Assembly (NCBI GenBank): GCA_035512595.1
Contig: DATKDU010000518.1
Location: 1 to 7,012, forward strand
Length of the DNA: 7,012 nucleotides
Source of the DNA: DATKDU01 sp035512595
GTDB lineage: Bacteria > Planctomycetota > Planctomycetia > Pirellulales > Pirellulaceae
Direction: 5' to 3'
The notes below the pieces were generated by a model, which was not told the DNA's origin, made no database searches, and was given only the letters and a program-made list of their open reading frames with translations. The position numbers and the translations under genes are program-made. This document shows, piece after piece, positions 1 through 5,461 of the stretch (within the stretch, counting starts at the first letter, position 1; each line of letters starts with the position of its first letter).

Positions 1-24
1 CTTTCGGCGGAATACAGCATCCCC

Positions 25-831
25 ATGGACTTTCTCGAGCTCGCCGGCAAGCGGTTCCTCGTCTTCGGGGTGGCGAACAAGAAGAGCGTCGCTTATGCCG
101 TCGCCCGGTCGCTGGAGGAATGCGGGGCGAGCGTGACGTACGTCGTCCGCAGTGCCGAGCGGAAAGAAAGCCTGGCCAGGCTGCTTTCGGGGAAGGAGAT
201 CCACGTCTGCGACGTCGAGTTCGAAGACCAGATCGCGCAGCTCGCCGACGAACTATCGGCTGTGGGGACGAATTTCCACGGCCTGCTTCATTCGATCGCG
301 TTTGCCGACTACGAAGAGGGGATGAAGCCGTTTCACGAAACTCCCAAGCGGGCCTTCCTGCGGGCGATGGACATCTCCTGCTATTCGCTGATCGCCCTGT
401 CCAGTGTCCTCAAGGACCTGCTCGAGCCCGATGCGTCGGTCGTGACCGTCTCCATCTCCACCACGCGGATGGCCAGCGAGAACTACGGCTACATGGCCCC
501 CATCAAGGCGGCTCTCGACTCGTCGCTCGCCTTTTTGACCAAGTCGTTCAGCCGCTTTTCGCAGGTCCGCTTCAATGCGGTCGCTCCGAGCCTCCTCAAA
601 ACGAGCGCTTCCGCCGGCATTCCCGGCTACGTCGATTCGTACTTGTATGCGGAGCAGATCATTCCCCGCAAGAAAGCCGTGCAGACCGAGGAAGCGGCCA
701 ACGTCGCCCTGTTCCTGCTCTCCCCGCGCTCCAGCGGCATTTGCGCCCAGTCGCTGGTGGTCGATGCGGGAATGAGCATCAACTACTTCGACGCCGAGAT
801 CATTCGCCGCGCGATGCGGGAAGAAAAGTAG
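25..831 (+). CDS. fabI: Divergent FabI-type enoyl-[acyl-carrier-protein] reductase
   Basis: The product has 268 residues, the usual FabI length. FabI reduces the trans-2-enoyl-ACP double bond with NAD(P)H, the last step of each cytosolic fatty acid elongation cycle. The N-terminal GKRFLVFGVANKKSVAYAVA matches the FabI cofactor loop (GVAN..S) rather than the GxxxGxG of ordinary short-chain dehydrogenases. HSIAFAD (89-95), MDISCYS (115-121), Y154-x6-K161 and VDAGMSI (246-252) align with FabI landmarks. One oddity stands out: the segment that is SYLGAER in Escherichia coli FabI reads SISTTRM here, so the conserved first tyrosine (E. coli Y146) is Ile144. The second tyrosine and the lysine are kept. 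The ATG at 25 fits the family N-terminus. The frame is open upstream to the window edge, but no extension is expected. No clear Shine-Dalgarno is visible. The stop lies inside the inverted repeat shared with the convergent oleA. The fold is secure; canonical enoyl-ACP specificity is less so. Confidence 0.86.
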   Translation: MDFLELAGKRFLVFGVANKKSVAYAVARSLEECGASVTYVVRSAERKESLARLLSGKEIHVCDVEFEDQIAQLADELSAVGTNFHGLLHSIAFADYEEGMKPFHETPKRAFLRAMDISCYSLIALSSVLKDLLEPDASVVTVSISTTRMASENYGYMAPIKAALDSSLAFLTKSFSRFSQVRFNAVAPSLLKTSASAGIPGYVDSYLYAEQIIPRKKAVQTEEAANVALFLLSPRSSGICAQSLVVDAGMSINYFDAEIIRRAMREEK

Positions 832-883
832 AACGGAATTCATTCCGTTTCCGGAATCAGGAACGGAATGAATTCCGTTCTAC
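828..883. repeat. 22-bp perfect inverted repeat between convergent genes
   Basis: Arms 828-849 and 862-883 are exact reverse complements. A further G-T and C-G pair extends the stem and leaves an 8-base loop. Each arm is itself nearly palindromic, so the heptamer ACGGAAT/ATTCCGT occurs four times (833-839, 842-848, 863-869, 872-878). The fabI TAG (829-831) is in the left arm and the oleA TGA (857-859, read on the minus strand) is in the loop. It could act as a bidirectional terminator, but no T-run follows on either side. The nested symmetry looks more like a dispersed REP/MITE-like element that landed at the gene junction. That last reading is inference. Confidence 0.85.
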
Positions 884-2008
884 GAGCGCTGCCTCCGGCC
901 AGTGCGGGGGCTGAAGATGCTGCGATTCGTTGCTCGGCGGCATTCCCCCGACCAGCGTTCGCTGCCACTGCACGCTGGCCATCAGGCAGTTGATGCCGCT
1001 GCCGATGCCCAGGAGCGCGACGCAATCGCCGCTGGCGATGAAGCCGCTTTCGGCGGCGAGGGCGAGTGTCACCGGGAGTGCGGCCGAGCCGGTGTTGCCC
1101 AGCCAGGGGAAGGTCGAGTAGTCGCGCTGGGGGGACAAGCCCAGCGACTGGAGCATCAGCTTGCGATGAGCGCCGCCGACCTGGTGGCAGATCGTCTTAT
1201 CGAGATCGTCGCGCGAGACCTGCGCGTCGTAGAGAAACTTCTCGAACGTCGCCGCGCCGGTGGCGATCCCTTCCTGCAAGAGCCGCTCCGAATCGGTTTG
1301 CATCAATATCGCCGAGCCGCCGGACGCAGAGGCTTCGTGCCCCCCCTGGCACAGGTCGTGGTGGTGCGTATGAGCCCGCGCGGCGACGGAGGTGAGCAGG
1401 TTGCCGCTGTTGCTGAGGTCCTTGTGCGTCAGCAGGATCGCCGCGGAAGCCGAGCCGATCGTCAGTGACGCAAAGGCCGGCTTGACCGACTGCCTGGTCA
1501 GCGACGTGTCGCGATTGAGGGCGTCGATCGTGCTTTCCAGCAGTTGGCGGCTGTCCTCGGTGCCGACGACGAGCCCGGCGCGGATCTGCTTAAGCTCGAT
1601 CATGTTCGCGACCTGCAGCATGCCGTTGAGAAGCCCCAGGCAGGCGTTGGAGACGTCGTACACCAGGCACTCTTCCGGCAATTCGAGCCGGTCGTGAACG
1701 CTGCACGCCGTCGCCGGCTCCAGGTAATCGCGGCAGACCGATCCGTGAACCAGCGCCCCGATCTGCTGCGGGTCGATCCCGGCCGCTGCGATTGCCCGGC
1801 GGCCGCTGACGACGCTCTGCTCGCTGGGACGCGTGCCGCTCTTCCACAGGCGGCGCTCGCGAATGCCGCTCATTAACTCCAGGCGTCCCTGAGGGAGCTT
1901 GAGCCGCTGGTAGAGCGGCGTCAGTCGCTGCTCGATTTCCTCGCTGGTAAGAATTTCTTCTGGAAGCGAATAGCCGAGGGCTTCGAGGCAGACGTTTTGA
2001 TAGCGCAT
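857..2008 (-). CDS. oleA: OleA-type thiolase-fold acyl-condensing enzyme (FabH superfamily)
   Basis: The product has 383 residues. The thiolase-fold catalytic set is visible: Cys123 in SNACLGLLNG, His275 in ICHQVGG and Asn305 in WLGNTGSAA. SVCRDYLEPATA (90-101) contains Glu97, which aligns with the general base Glu117 of Xanthomonas OleA. The N-terminus (YQNVCLEALG, LTSEEIEQRLTPLYQRL, IRERRLW) and the C-terminal ALLGIGSGINCLMASVQW also follow OleA rather than housekeeping FabH. OleA joins two fatty acyl-CoAs head to head into a beta-keto acid, the first step to long-chain olefins or ketones. No oleB, oleC or oleD is in the window. About 35 residues follow the usual OleA end (residue 348), and the last few are encoded by the inverted repeat. 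The ATG at 2008 has only a weak, very close GAAGG upstream. It lies 77 bp downstream of rnc on the same strand and may be co-transcribed. A generic 3-oxoacyl-ACP synthase III-like role is the alternative. Confidence 0.82.
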   Translation of the reverse strand: MRYQNVCLEALGYSLPEEILTSEEIEQRLTPLYQRLKLPQGRLELMSGIRERRLWKSGTRPSEQSVVSGRRAIAAAGIDPQQIGALVHGSVCRDYLEPATACSVHDRLELPEECLVYDVSNACLGLLNGMLQVANMIELKQIRAGLVVGTEDSRQLLESTIDALNRDTSLTRQSVKPAFASLTIGSASAAILLTHKDLSNSGNLLTSVAARAHTHHHDLCQGGHEASASGGSAILMQTDSERLLQEGIATGAATFEKFLYDAQVSRDDLDKTICHQVGGAHRKLMLQSLGLSPQRDYSTFPWLGNTGSAALPVTLALAAESGFIASGDCVALLGIGSGINCLMASVQWQRTLVGGMPPSNESQHLQPPHWPEAALVERNSFRS

Positions 2009-2050
2009 GCCTTCAGAGTAGTGGTCGGCAGGAGAGTCGTAAACGGCGGT

Positions 2051-2082
2051 AAAAGGTGTCAGGACAGGTTGGAACGTGTCCT
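2051..2082. repeat. Short dyads in rnc-oleA gap, possibly a degenerate REP-like element
   Basis: Within the 77-bp gap between rnc and oleA, AGGACA (2061-2066) is complementary to TGTCCT (2077-2082) across a 10-base loop. TGTC-AG-GACA (2057-2066) forms a second small dyad. The stretch AAAAGGTGTCAGGACA resembles one half of a GTGTC/GACAC palindromic repeat family that I recall from environmental bacterial genomes. The stems are short and could be chance. No T-run follows, so it is not a convincing terminator. Confidence 0.25.
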
Positions 2083-2085
2083 ACG

Positions 2086-2850
2086 TCAGTCCGACGGATA
2101 CGGGGCCGCTTCCCCCTTCAGCTCGGAGAGCGCGTTGCAGGCGGCCCGCTGCTCGGCTTCCTTCTTGTTCCGCCCCCACGCCGGCTGGTAGCGGGTCTTG
2201 CCGATCTGGGCGGCGATCTTGAACGCTTTGGCGTGGTCGGGCCCCTTCTCATCGAGCAGATAGTATGTCGGCGTGCTGGAATACTCCCGCTGGGCCAGTT
2301 GCTGGAGGAGCGACTTGTAATTGCCCCCCAGCTCGCCGGCCGCGGCCAACTCGACTTCCGGGCCGATGTAGGCGTTGATGAACTGCCGGGCTGGCTGCTC
2401 GCCGCCGTCGAGATAAATGGCGGCCACGAGCGACTCGAACACATCGGCCAGCAGGCTCGGCGGCACGCTGGGATGCGTTGTCATCCCTTTGCCGAGGATC
2501 AGAAATTCAGCCAGCCCGAGGGCCTCGCTGATCTTGGCGCAGGTCTGGCGGCTGACGACGACGCTCTTGATCTTCGTCAGGTCACCTTCCAGGTACTGTG
2601 GGAACTGGCGAAAGAGCTGCTCGCAGACGACGAGGCCGAGAATGGCGTCGCCGAGAAACTCGAGCCGCTCGTTGGAAGCCAGCCGGTGCTCAGCCCCGGA
2701 CGCGTGGGTCAGGGCCGACTTGAGCATCGCCTTGTCGCGGAAGACATACCCCAGCGTCCGCTCGCAGCGCGCAAGGAGATCCTCTTCTTCCGGGAGGACG
2801 ATTTCCGCGATAGCGGACTCTGTTTCGATGTGCAGGGCCTCATCGGCCAT
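2086..2850 (-). CDS. rnc: Ribonuclease III
   Basis: The product has 254 residues. RNase III cuts double-stranded RNA in rRNA precursors, mRNAs and structured leaders, acting as a cytosolic homodimer. The signature NERLEFLGDAILG starts at residue 60 and gives the metal ligands Glu61, Glu64 and Asp68. Glu88 (YLEGDL) and DVFESLVAAIYLDGG with Asp136 and Glu139 complete the active site. The catalytic domain spans roughly residues 25-150 and a double-stranded-RNA-binding domain roughly 176-247 (NYKSLLQQL ... RNKKEAEQRAACNAL). About 25 acidic residues precede the catalytic domain. I chose the ATG at 2850 because AGAGG lies 7 bases upstream; the in-frame TTG at 2856 would sit one base after that site. 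A promoter candidate with a perfect TTGACA box lies just upstream. The neighbouring lipid gene oleA is downstream. Many bacteria also keep rnc beside fatty acid genes (acpP-fabF-rnc). Confidence 0.95.
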   Translation of the reverse strand: MADEALHIETESAIAEIVLPEEEDLLARCERTLGYVFRDKAMLKSALTHASGAEHRLASNERLEFLGDAILGLVVCEQLFRQFPQYLEGDLTKIKSVVVSRQTCAKISEALGLAEFLILGKGMTTHPSVPPSLLADVFESLVAAIYLDGGEQPARQFINAYIGPEVELAAAGELGGNYKSLLQQLAQREYSSTPTYYLLDEKGPDHAKAFKIAAQIGKTRYQPAWGRNKKEAEQRAACNALSELKGEAAPYPSD

Positions 2851-2868
2851 AAACAAGCCTCTGCCGCA

Positions 2869-2897
2869 ACCCTACCTGTCGAGATATGATTTGTCAA
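2869..2897 (-). promoter_or_regulatory. Sigma70-like promoter candidate for rnc
   Basis: On the minus strand, TTGACA (2897-2892, a perfect -35 box) is followed after exactly 17 bases by TAGGGT (2874-2869), a 3-of-6 match to the -10 box. Transcription would begin near 2862, only about a dozen bases before the ATG at 2850, which places the AGAGG ribosome site at the very 5' end of the message. The GGGTTCA array ends 10 bases upstream of the -35 box, where an upstream element or activator would bind. Confidence 0.5.
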
Positions 2898-2907
2898 CGC
2901 AAGCGAA

Positions 2908-2929
2908 GGGTTCAGGGTTCAGGGTTCAG
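2908..2929. repeat. Heptamer tandem repeat, GGGTTCA x3
   Basis: Three perfect head-to-tail copies of GGGTTCA plus one more G. It is the inverted counterpart of the longer array at 2973-3018, with 43 bases of unique sequence between them. It lies immediately upstream of the rnc -35 box. In single-stranded form it could pair along its full length with the other array in several registers. Confidence 0.95.
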
Positions 2930-2972
2930 CAATTGTAAGTGCTGGTCACTCCGATGGGTGATTTCATTCGAC

Positions 2973-3018
2973 CCCTGAACCCTGAACCCTGAACCCTGAA
3001 CCCTGAACCCTGAACCCT
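2973..3018. repeat. Heptamer tandem repeat, CCCTGAA x6.6
   Basis: Six perfect copies of CCCTGAA, then CCCT, end one base before the ATG of the 2-hydroxyacid dehydrogenase. The array occupies the whole region where a Shine-Dalgarno would lie and contains none. Because the unit length is 7, every reading frame meets a TGA within 21 bases, so nothing is translated through it. Perfect short units like these are prone to copy-number change by slippage. Heptameric short tandem repeats are known in other bacterial groups, for example cyanobacterial STRRs. Confidence 0.97.
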
Positions 3019-3019
3019 C

Positions 3020-3997
3020 ATGCGCGTCGTCCTCTGCTATCCGATCGAGCCCCGCCATTACGACCAGGTATTGGCTGCCTGTCCGCGCGGAACCGAGGTC
3101 GTCGATGCGGGGCAGGAGCGGATCGCCGCCGAATTGCTCTCGGCGGACATCTTTTGCGGACATGCCAAGGTGCCGGTGCCGTGGCCGGCAGTCGTGCGCG
3201 GCGGCCGGCTGAAGTGGATCCAGTCGTCGGCTGCGGGGCTGGACCACTGCCTGGTGCCGGAGGTGATCGCCTCCGACATCGTGGTCACTAGCGCCTCCGG
3301 CCTGTTTGCCGACCAGGTCGCCGAGCAGACGCTGGCGCTCCTGTTGGGTTTGTTGCGCGGATTGCCGACGTTCTTTCGGGCGCAACAGAAGCGGGAATTC
3401 ATCCGCCGGCCGACGCGCGACCTGGCCCGCTCGACCGTCGGCATTGTCGGCCTGGGGGGGAACGGGACGCGAATCGCCCAGGTGCTAAAACCGTTCAAGA
3501 CGCAGATCATCGCCACCGACATGTTCACCGGCGAAGTGCCGGCGTGCGTCGATGAGCTGCGGCACGCCGACCAGCTCGACTGGCTGCTGGCCGAGTCGGA
3601 CGTCGTCATCCTGGCGGTGCCGCTGAATGCCCAGACCGAAGGGCTGATTGCCGCGGCGCAGCTTTCGCGGATGAAGCCGAACTCGATTCTGATCAACGTC
3701 GCCCGCGGGCCCGTGGTGAAAGAAGCGGACCTCGTGGCCGCGCTGCAGGCCGGCCATTTGTTCGGTGCGGGGCTCGACGTGACGGAGGTCGAGCCGTTGC
3801 CGGTCGATAGCCCGCTGTGGGACCTGCCCAACGTGATCATCACGCCGCACGTCGGTGCGCAGTCGCACTGGCGGGCCGACGACACGACCAACCTGGTCTG
3901 CGAAAATCTCCGCCGTTACTTCGCGGGCCAGAAGCTGCTCAACGTCGTGGACAAGCGGCTGGGCTATCCGACGCCCCAAGCGCGGCGCGGGGAGTGA
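3020..3997 (+). CDS. D-isomer-specific 2-hydroxyacid dehydrogenase, NAD-binding
   Basis: The product has 325 residues, normal for this family of cytosolic enzymes that interconvert 2-keto acids and D-2-hydroxy acids (glycerate, phosphoglycerate, lactate or similar). The substrate lobe is the N-terminal ~95 residues plus the C-terminal end. The Rossmann domain lies between, with VGIVGLGGNGTRIA (GxGxxG at 144-149) and Asp167 at the end of the second strand, which favours NAD over NADP. The catalytic trio is complete: Arg229 in NVARGPVV, Glu258 in DVTEVEPLP and His277 in ITPHVGAQS. The substrate cannot be told from sequence. The ATG at 3020 is the only sensible start: the N-terminus MRVVLCYP begins the first strand directly, and the upstream repeat has stops in all frames. 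There is no Shine-Dalgarno, because the CCCTGAA array takes its place. It is transcribed divergently from rnc. Nothing in its neighbours indicates a pathway. Confidence 0.92.
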   Translation: MRVVLCYPIEPRHYDQVLAACPRGTEVVDAGQERIAAELLSADIFCGHAKVPVPWPAVVRGGRLKWIQSSAAGLDHCLVPEVIASDIVVTSASGLFADQVAEQTLALLLGLLRGLPTFFRAQQKREFIRRPTRDLARSTVGIVGLGGNGTRIAQVLKPFKTQIIATDMFTGEVPACVDELRHADQLDWLLAESDVVILAVPLNAQTEGLIAAAQLSRMKPNSILINVARGPVVKEADLVAALQAGHLFGAGLDVTEVEPLPVDSPLWDLPNVIITPHVGAQSHWRADDTTNLVCENLRRYFAGQKLLNVVDKRLGYPTPQARRGE

Positions 3998-4058
3998 AGG
4001 TTCCGATCGCACGCGACTTGCCGTGAGGGAACAAGACCGGTTAAACGCCCGTTCGCAG

Positions 4059-4088
4059 TTGCATTGGCCGACGGTCTGGGGTTAGCAT
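4059..4088 (+). promoter_or_regulatory. Weak promoter candidate for the small-protein/HNH unit
   Basis: TTGCAT (4059-4064) and TAGCAT (4083-4088) are separated by 18 bases, with partial matches to -35 (3 of 6) and -10 (4 of 6). The 113-bp gap after the dehydrogenase stop holds no gene and no obvious terminator. This is the only reasonable promoter-like pair close to the strong ribosome site at 4097-4103. Confidence 0.22.
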
Positions 4089-4110
4089 CAGAACTGAAGG
4101 AGAATCGTTC

Positions 4111-4506
4111 ATGTCCGCCGCTCCGCTCGGTTTTGGCTCCGACTCGCTGCTGGATGCCGTCGGCAAGCTTCCCCCCGACGAGTTGAATGCTTTTGTGGAA
4201 CAAGTCATCCGGTTGCGTGCGCAAACCATCGCACCGAGCCTGGGCTGCCGCGAGTCCGAGCTGATGCAACTGATCAATGCGGGATTGCCGTCGCCGGAGG
4301 CAGCGCGGTATCAGGAACTCAAGGAGCGACGCGACGCGGAGCTGCTCACGCCGCGTGAACATGCGGAACTGCTGGAGTTGTCGGACCGCATCGAGGAGTT
4401 GAATGCCGACCGAATCGCCGCGCTGGCGGAGTTGGCGCAGTTGCGGGGTGTATCGCTCCGTCAACTGATGGATCAGCTTGAGATCCCTGCGGTTTCTCAT
4501 GAGTAG
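4111..4506 (+). CDS. Small helical protein of unknown function, partner of HNH endonuclease
   Basis: The product has 131 residues with no signal peptide, membrane segment or cysteine pair. I recognise the pattern but not a function. Similar proteins, with LPxxELxxFVxQVxxLRA near the N-terminus, an ExELxxxINxGxP centre and a long charged helix, occur just upstream of small HNH nucleases in cyanobacteria and related environmental genomes (from memory). Visible here are LPPDELNAFVEQVIRLRA (20-37), SELMQLINAGLP (49-60) and a run of alternating Leu and Glu/Arg heptads at about 64-112 that should form a coiled coil or helical hairpin. The C-terminus ends VSLRQLMDQLEIP. AAGGAGA (4097-4103) seven bases before the ATG is the clearest ribosome site in the window. 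Its last 8 bases overlap the start of the HNH gene, so the two are probably translationally coupled. A role as inhibitor, specificity subunit or scaffold of the nuclease is a guess from this arrangement. Confidence 0.8.
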   Translation: MSAAPLGFGSDSLLDAVGKLPPDELNAFVEQVIRLRAQTIAPSLGCRESELMQLINAGLPSPEAARYQELKERRDAELLTPREHAELLELSDRIEELNADRIAALAELAQLRGVSLRQLMDQLEIPAVSHE

Positions 4507-4933
4507 TGCTCGCATCTCCGCTCGTTTGCGAAGACAGGTTACGTCACGCGCTCACAACTGCTGCGAGTATTGCCTCAGCCCGGCAGATTTTGCCGCCGAT
4601 TCCTTCTCGGTAGAGCACATTGTTCCGCGAAGCCGTGGTGGGGTGTCGAACCTCGCCAATCTTGCTTGGGCCTGTCAAGGCTGCAACAGTCACAAGTACG
4701 ACAAAGTCGAGGCCATCGACCCAGTAACGACACGCACCGTGCCACTTTTTCACCCGCGTGTTGATGACTGGCTTGAGCACTTCGTTTGGAGCGGCGACTA
4801 CCGGCTGATCATTGGACTGACTCCCATTGGGCGGGCAACGGTGACAGCACTGCAAATGAATCGCCGGCCCCTCGTGAACTTGAGAGGAGTATTAGTGGCG
4901 GCGGGAGAACATCCGCCCGCACATCACAGGTGA
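4499..4933 (+). CDS. HNH endonuclease
   Basis: The product has 144 residues. HNH enzymes cut DNA with a beta-beta-alpha-metal fold, often held by a structural zinc. Present are CEYC (22-25) and CQGC (59-62) as zinc ligands, and the nuclease motif VEHIVPRSRGG (His40), NLANLAWAC (Asn54) and NSHK (His65). The tail VPLFHPRVDDWLEHFVW ... GRATVTALQMN is typical of stand-alone bacterial HNH proteins of this size that accompany the small helical protein. I start it at the ATG at 4499, inside the end of the upstream gene (ATGAGTAG overlap), because MSSARISARLRRQVTSRA is the usual N-terminus. An in-frame ATG at 4478 would add seven atypical residues and has no ribosome site. It has no methylase or intron-like context. 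Third codon positions look less GC-biased than in the dehydrogenase or cytochrome, which would fit later acquisition. The biological target is unknown. Confidence 0.88.
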   Translation: MSSARISARLRRQVTSRAHNCCEYCLSPADFAADSFSVEHIVPRSRGGVSNLANLAWACQGCNSHKYDKVEAIDPVTTRTVPLFHPRVDDWLEHFVWSGDYRLIIGLTPIGRATVTALQMNRRPLVNLRGVLVAAGEHPPAHHR

Positions 4934-4954
4934 TGATCGAAAAGAATGGTCGGA

Positions 4955-5461
4955 CTACGGTTCCGCTGTCCACATCCGCGGCTTCCCCAGAATCCGCTTG
5001 ACGACCCGCATCACCAACGGCAGGTCGAGCCGCCAGGCGCAAGGAACGTCGTAGTGCAGCGATGGAGAAACGTCCGCGGCAAGGCGCGCGGGAAGGCGCA
5101 GCTCCCAGCGAGGGATTACGCGGGCGTGCTTGGCGAACTGGAACTCGGCCCAGTCGCCCCCATAGCGGCAATAGTGTCCGCGGATTTCGTCCTGGTCGTC
5201 TCCGGGTTCGCCGCGGAGGTAAATCCACACCGTCCGCACCTCTTCGGACAATTGCTCATCCACTTCATCAAACGCCAGCATGTCCTCCGGCCGGACAAAT
5301 ATCTCGCGGCCGTCGGCCAGAACGCGATAGCCCATGGGGTAGCGGCCGGAAACGACGCTACCGTACCAGCCGAGTGTCGCTCCCGACGCATCGGGATAGG
5401 GAAAGACAATCACCCGCTGACCGGGAACGAGTGGCTCATGCAAAGACGGCAGACGAAGCAC
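4955..5461 (-). CDS. Protein of unknown function with possible SH3-like N-terminal domain
   Basis: The product has 168 residues and is not recognised as any named family. It begins with GTG at 5461, supported by AGAGG nine bases upstream. Residues about 10-65 (VPGQRVIVFPY ... GWYGSVVSG ... YRVLADGREIFVRPEDML) look like a small all-beta barrel of the SH3/KOW type: a G-rich turn, short strands, and a closing 'VRPEDML' strand. The middle (66-105) is acidic, with DEVDEQLSEEVRTVWIYLRG and a CRYGGDWAEF segment rich in aromatics. The C-terminus (135-168) has a hydrophobic stretch followed by basic residues (MRVVKRILGK). There is no signal peptide or transmembrane helix. It converges on the HNH gene with only 21 bp between stops. 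On its other side it is divergent from the cytochrome gene. Coding is supported by the ribosome site and normal amino acid composition, not by homology. Confidence 0.68.
   Translation of the reverse strand: MLRLPSLHEPLVPGQRVIVFPYPDASGATLGWYGSVVSGRYPMGYRVLADGREIFVRPEDMLAFDEVDEQLSEEVRTVWIYLRGEPGDDQDEIRGHYCRYGGDWAEFQFAKHARVIPRWELRLPARLAADVSPSLHYDVPCAWRLDLPLVMRVVKRILGKPRMWTAEP

Noticed and set aside
120..914. 264-codon frame overlapping fabI on the same strand
   Set aside because: Arg/Gln-rich +1 frame translation without motifs; it exists only because of GC bias.
2851..2856. TTG at 2856 as the rnc start codon
   Set aside because: Only one base separates it from AGAGG, while the ATG at 2850 has ideal 7-base spacing.
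2056..2889. 277-codon open frame on the plus strand opposite rnc
   Set aside because: It lies entirely opposite a textbook RNase III and its translation shows no recognisable motif. Long antisense frames are expected in GC-rich coding DNA.
2908..3018. CRISPR array
   Set aside because: Units are 7 bp with no spacers between them; this is a simple tandem repeat.
2973..3018. True telomeric or eukaryotic sequence
   Set aside because: The unit differs from the plant telomere heptamer and is flanked by clearly bacterial genes; the similarity is probably coincidental.
3058..3891. 277-codon open frame on the minus strand opposite the dehydrogenase
   Set aside because: Its composition is Ser/Thr/Arg-rich as expected from a shadow frame, and the opposite strand has all catalytic motifs of a 2-hydroxyacid dehydrogenase.
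4478..4498. Upstream ATG for the HNH gene
   Set aside because: It has no ribosome site and adds residues absent from the usual N-terminus. The ATG at 4499 gives the typical coupled overlap.
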